Program-made: the position numbers and the translations under genes
NCBI GenBank assembly: GCA_032164245.1
Contig: JAVMKO010000003.1
Location: 91,573,890-91,637,889 of the forward strand
Direction: 5' to 3'
DNA: 64,000 bases
From: Sternotherus odoratus
Taxonomy: Eukaryota; Chordata; Testudines; Kinosternidae
In this document: piece by piece, positions 58,891-64,000 of the stretch
How positions within the stretch are numbered: position 1 is the stretch's first letter
How the letters are laid out: every line of letters begins with the position of its first letter
The notes under the pieces: model-generated
What the model saw: only the letters and a program-made list of their open reading frames with translations
Database searches by the model: none
What the model was told of the DNA's origin: nothing

Positions 58891-60280
58891 TAACTTGAGA
58901 CTTAAAGTCAAGCATTTTAGAGGAAGTGAATTCTGGTTAGAGCAAAGAACCAGAAACCAAGACTGACACACTGATTTACTGTGTCTGTCATTGGGCAAAT
59001 CATGTGACCCCCTTCTCCTTGCACTGCACCGTCCCCAATTAAACTTCAAATGGTTAAAGCTAACATCACTGGAAAAATGGTGGACAGTGACTTTCCTTTG
59101 CTGACATCCAACAACATTCCCCACTTCTGCTGCTAAACTGAACTGTAGGCCAGGTTTATCTCACTAGCCTGAAAAAGAAAGTGGGGGGGGGGGGGGAGGA
59201 GGAAGGATTTATTATATGAAGCACACAACATTCATTATAATCATATTTATTCTTCCAAGAAAAAAGGCCAAACTCTCCTCTAAAACCTAGTTCAAAATGA
59301 GAAGCTTGTAATTCTGTATGTAAGATGCAAGGATACCATAATTGAGTCCCCAGTCACTTGCTCTCCTCTCAAATCAGAATGCAAGTGTTTATATGAACTG
59401 GTATAAATTACTATACAAGGTGCTGGCCAACAGTGAATTGGGTTTAAGTGATGTGGTCTGTGTGGTAAAAGAAGGCAGGAACCAATCCTGAATCCTTGTA
59501 TTCTCCTTTTGTGCTGTACTGGCTGGTAGGCGCTGATCGCTTATGTGTTGGGACATCTTCCAACCTGAGATCTTAAATCCCAAGATTTGTTTTTAATCCG
59601 CCTCTGATAGCCAAAAAGAAAAACCTGCATCATTAGGTAAATACTTTTCTACTCTAGTTTCTTGTTAGGGTAGGTGAAGCTGTACCTGACTTTTACACAT
59701 TCTCAGATGACACCTGAAATGATTGATGATAGCAGTATTCCTTGTCATTCATTGTAAAAGCAATCTATCCTGCTAGAATTATTCCTTGGTTTTGTGCTCT
59801 AGTAGTATGCCAAGTGTAAATGTTAAATATAAAGAGAGCACTTGTTGGTACAGAACACTCAGGGTTGCATGCACCAGCATACTTTACATATGACTTCAGC
59901 GTGGGCATACCTACTGGTAAAAGGTGCTCATAAAAATATTTGCTTCAAAGTATCTTTTAAAATTAGTATAATTTATTTTTCTTTGTTTACTCTCATTAGC
60001 AGCTTGAAAATAAGCTTAGATCTATGTGCTCCTGCTTCTAGATAAGCCAAGGCTCTTATCAATTCCCAGTATTTGATTTGAAGTTGCTTAGATACAACAA
60101 TAGTGAATGCCACACGAGATCCTAGATCGAGTGGATTCAAAAACACAGATAATTCTAAACCTGCAGTTTAAAACTGTCAAATTTGGGGGTTAAACTACTA
60201 GACAGGTCCCTTTAAATCCGTATAAATGGCAATAAACAGCAAGCTTGTGTTTTTGCTATTGGTCAGGAATGATTTTCAAA
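58891..60280. other. unassigned sequence, no gene seen
   Basis: About 58,925-59,060 ('tcattgggcaaatcatgtga') faintly resembles a MIR core. A G run lies at 59,184-59,195. Nothing else was recognised. Confidence 0.35.
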
Positions 60281-60282
60281 TA

Positions 60283-60666
60283 CAGTAAAACCTCGATTTA
60301 ACGGACTAATTCGGGCGAGGGGGTGTCCGTTAAATCGAAAATGTCCGTTATTTAATAATAAAGAAAAACCCCGAGCTGTCGGAGCAGCAGCCTGCCCGCC
60401 ACAGGGTCAGGGCGGCAGCTCTGCAGCCCACCCGCTGCCAGGACCCGGGTGGCAGCCAGGAGCCGGCAGCCAGCCCGCCAGCGGCTGGGACCCGGGCGGC
60501 AGCCGGGAGCCAGCCCGCCTGCTGCTGGGACCGGGGCAGCAGCCAGGAGCCAGCAGACGGCCGCCAGCGAAGGGGACCGGGGCCGCAGCAGGGAGGGGTC
60601 GCGGTCTGATATGGCTCAGAAATTTTGTCCGTTGCATCCGAAGTCCGTTAAATCGAGGTTTTACTG
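60283..60666 (-). mobile_element. Tigger/mariner-like MITE, complete, inverted relative to 57,807
   Basis: TA flanks both ends (60,281-60,282 and 60,667-60,668). The ends CAGTAAAACCTCGATTTAAC and GTTAAATCGAGGTTTTACTG are perfect inverted repeats over at least 20 bp. The segments next to the ends match the opposite ends of the 57,807 copy, so orientation is reversed. The core is GC-rich with diverged 'ggacccgggtggcagccagg'-type units. Confidence 0.95.
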
Positions 60667-60668
60667 TA

Positions 60669-63025
60669 TGTGAGCTGCATCTTTTGACCTTTCTACTCCA
60701 AGTGACTTATTTTGTTAGAAGCAGTTACTATCACCTAACTGATTTTAAGGGACTTGGTCATCTTGAACTCTTGTCGGCTCAAAAAATAAGTGTAGGTATT
60801 ACATCTTTCCCCCTGCCAATTCCTGTGATTTTGTAATCATGTTTCCCTTTTTAATGTTTGTATTTCTCTTGTTGCTTGGTGTAAAAATTCACATAACAGA
60901 AAGAATGGACTATTTACAAAGAGCTGTCAACTGTATTATATAAACACACTAAAAAGTAGGAAAAATATTTTTCTCTGATCTTTCAGTTGTATTAACCGAA
61001 GGTCTTACTTTGTACCAAAAATGTGTAAAACAGATAAATATAGAACTGATTTTTTTTTTAAAGTCAACAGTGGTCCCTTTCATGTAGTTCAACTTTTGAT
61101 CTGCAAGACTTGCTCTGATTGATTTTTTTTTGACAATTTTCTCAGAATTTTAGCTTGCATCCTTAGTCAAATAATATACTATTTTTTCCCCTGCTTTATT
61201 GATTTTTTTTATTTTTTCTTCTGAGAAATAGGCATATTTCTTACAAAGCAACTTAAAGGGCATGGAAGGATTAAAGAAAAGTATTGATTGAACGTTATCT
61301 TTTTAAAGTGTGTTATCTCTTTCAAGACAGATTAGAGTCTGAAAGTCACTATTTTAAAAATGTCTTTTGGTGAACATATCCTTTTAAACTAGCAGATTCT
61401 CGATGTTTTCAAAGTACTGAAAAATAGTTACAGATACCCAAAAGTTATACTTTTAGCACTTTAATGAAAGCGAAGGGGATGATATAGGATTAATTGCTCT
61501 CTGTTAGATAGCAACTTCCCTCTGAAACATTTTACCTTAAGACCAAAATTAGGTTGCAGGTTCAATTGTTTGGGGTTTTTCCTTTCTAATATAATTTTCA
61601 GGTAAAGGTTCTGTTTAACTCATTTAAATCTCCTAGCTATACAACTAGACATTATCTCAAACTCTACTGATTACATTGGAATGAGACCGAGATAAGTCCT
61701 AAACTTAGAAAGATTAATATAGAGGAAATCTTAGTTATTAATCTTTGCTGTTTAATTGACTACCTGTAGTTTAATCTTTAAAAAGTAGAAATTACTGCTT
61801 GCTGACAGACCACGAAGACAGGCATCTTTGATGTTTCATGAGTAATAAAATATTTATAGAAACATTTTGTATTTTGTACAGAGATGTCAAACTACTAAAA
61901 TATACTTTTTGGAGGAGTCAGCAAACCGGAATCCTGGGTAGAATAGTTATGGCACTATCAAAGTACTTTCTAACCACAGGAGGAAGAAGGTAGCAATTTG
62001 GTTGTATCAGTCTATATTCAGATACATTAACATTATTGGCAAAAAGCTTCACACTGGATTTAGCTTTGACTAAGCTCTTTTTCTTTAATTTAAAAGCAGC
62101 ATTACTTCATGATAGCCACTTACAATGCTTTTGTTAGAACATACTGTTGAAGTGATTTAGCAATTTAAAACATAAACGTATCTTTTTAATAGTAACAGTT
62201 CTCTTTGTTGCGGATTCTGTGGGGAAATATTTAACATGGATTCCATTGTGTTCATTATGGCAGTAATCCCCACAAAATGCATCCCATGATGTAATGCAAA
62301 CATTGAAACAACCTCTTGGTACGATGCAGAGTAAGATGGGCTGTGTCACTGTTCTCTCCCCCCTCCCACCATCCTCCCCTGTACAAGCTCATGTGCTGGA
62401 AGGATTATGATATTGTTCAAGGTGGCAAGAATTCATATATAAATACATTACATCTCTATAGAGTATGAATATACACAAGAGACAAAATTAATGTGAGGAA
62501 CATGCTCCTTTATTAAAGAGCTTAATGTGCTAATGTTTAGTGATAATATGATAGTGATGTTTCTTTAACTCCTGCCCCCAAAATCTTTGTATATAGTTGA
62601 ATGCAAAACCACCAAACAAGCAAGCCAACTTCACCCCCACTGCCTTCAATCCTGCAATAATAGAGCATTACAGCCCCAGTCCTACAATCAGATCGATTTG
62701 TGTAGACTGTTACACCCACATGGAACTGCAGTAGGGTGAAGTATCCACCAACTCAAATTTCATTGCAGTATTGAGGCTTCCAGGTGCAAGTTAAGTTAAG
62801 TGTTAGGATATATAACTGTTATAACTTGGCTAGGCTGCATGTCATCTGTTTTATGTTACGACATACTATTTTAAACTACACATTTCACAAGACTGACATG
62901 GAAAGAAAATAGTACATATGGTTGAAATGGCTACGTCTATAGTTCTGGAATATGTGCTCTTGTTTCTTAACCTCATGGAAGTTTCATGGTGGAGCCTTAA
63001 TATTTTCACCATTTTTTGTTTGCAG
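60669..63025. other. AT-rich sequence, no gene seen
   Basis: No repeat ends or domains were recognised. Short T tracts are frequent (for example 61,051-61,060 and 61,123-61,131). Confidence 0.4.
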
Positions 63026-63230
63026 TGTTGTCGTAGCTGTGTTAGTCTTAAGTTATTAGAGATACAAGATGGGTAAGGTAGTATATTTTATTGGACTAAC
63101 TTCTGTTGGTAAATATATGAGCTCTTCTTCAGGTAGATCTAAAGAAGTGCTGTGTATAGTTCAAAATCTTGTCTCCTTCACCAGTAGAAGTTGGTTCAAT
63201 AAAAGACATAACTTCACCCACTTTGTCCTA
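63026..63230. mobile_element. palindromic pair of Penelope-like tails, second locus
   Basis: The antisense arm (63,026 to about 63,130) has 'gtcgtagctgtgttagtctt' and 'attggactaacttctgttgg'. The sense arm (about 63,141-63,230) has 'accagtagaagttggttcaa' and 'aacttcacccactttgtcct'. It is more diverged than the 18,131 copy but has the same head-to-head order. Confidence 0.72.
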
Positions 63231-64000
63231 AAGGAAAAAAGTGAAAGTTAGCTAGTGAGCAAAGAAAAATCCAGAGCTATAACTTCTGATTTTCATGGCT
63301 ATAACTGTGGTAATGTGGATTTCATAACTTTGACCAGTTCCTCAAAAGCTGTTTATGCCTCATTTCTCTGATGGTGAGGTTTATCTGCTCAACAATGTTG
63401 CCAATTTTTGCATGTTTATTGAGAGTAATGAGTCTTTGGCCTTTGCTATAGGAGTTCCCAATGATGTGAAAGCTTAACTTGATTTTTAGAGAAGCAAGAA
63501 TCTGAGTACAAGATGCCCTCTACCGTGTAGACCTGGGGAAAATGCACTAAACTACTAGCCCAGAGACTGAGTTCTTGCCCTGTGGCCTCACTGATAACTA
63601 TTAACTCCAAATATTTCTGTGCCCTTCTCAACCATTATCATGAACCTCATACTGTAATGGTGGTGCAGTGAGGATGGTAATGTTATCCATCTGCTTCATT
63701 TATAAGATAACTGAGAGTTTTGTACATCATTTCAAGCAGATGAGATAATGGAACCCAGCTCTATAATAAAACAAAGTCAAGTCTAATCCACTTTGCAATA
63801 CTGTTCTCTGAAGAAATATGTCAAATTAGATACTTGTGTAACCCACACTAACACAGTGAGACTCTGTGTCATTCTAGCAACTAGGTCACTGATAAAGGTT
63901 TAGGAATCCATTACTATTTACATTCTAGGAGATCTGGTTCTTTTTCTCATATGATATAGGATCATACTTTCACATCTACAGATCCCAGGCTCCATCCCCA
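63231..64000. other. unassigned sequence, no gene seen
   Basis: No repeat family, domain or convincing exon was recognised. The ORF at 63,446-63,631 (-) has no recognisable content. Confidence 0.4.

Noticed and set aside
56050..59124. Long frames of 100-200 residues on both strands
   Set aside because: They fall in C-rich interiors of hAT and Tigger-like MITEs and have no domain or splice context.
1..64000. CRISPR arrays, bacterial operons, prophage or plasmid functions
   Set aside because: No spaced direct repeats of that type, no ribosome binding sites and no compact genes; the content is typical vertebrate intron/intergenic DNA.

Overview
The window looks like vertebrate nuclear DNA that is mostly intronic or intergenic. 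It is AT-rich, with no operons, no compact gene layout and no long host reading frame, and dozens of decayed transposable elements cover a large share of it. CR1 LINEs, Penelope-like elements with a GIY-YIG domain, PIF/Harbinger elements and their MITEs, several GC-rich hAT MITEs with 8-bp target duplications, a MIR SINE and L2 tails point to a sauropsid, most likely a turtle. That assignment is inferred from repeat types I recognise, not from a database match. Layout: 0-11.6 kb holds a mariner/Tigger-like MITE with a perfect 40-bp minisatellite, MITEs, a minus-strand CR1 with decayed reverse transcriptase and a hAT MITE. 11.6-24.9 kb is AT-rich with a 1.6-kb hAT-derived fold-back, a palindromic Penelope tail, a hAT MITE with target duplication CTCTAGAT, and a rearranged Penelope copy with a GIY-YIG segment. 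24,947-29,160 is the most complete element: a PIF/Harbinger transposon with a Myb/SANT-like gene (+), a HARBI1-type transposase (-) and a possible third spliced ORF antisense inside the Myb intron. 29-47 kb holds scattered hAT and Harbinger MITEs, CR1, L2 and MIR. 47.2-49.9 kb is a decayed Ty3/Gypsy pol on the minus strand. 50.1-51.9 kb is a Penelope tail split by one Harbinger MITE and followed by a second. 52-64 kb is AT-rich with two opposed Tigger-like MITEs, two hAT MITEs and another palindromic Penelope tail. Mobilisation: none of the protein-coding elements looks intact. The Harbinger pair (DNA-binding Myb-like protein plus DDE transposase) would once have acted together and could have mobilised the shorter Harbinger copies at 50-52 kb, which share its ends. 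Host genes: I could not identify one. A few short exon-like intervals with good splice sites exist on both strands (7.3 kb; 13.5-17.0 kb; 41.7-43.9 kb). They are offered as hypotheses only, because a window this size yields such patterns by chance.
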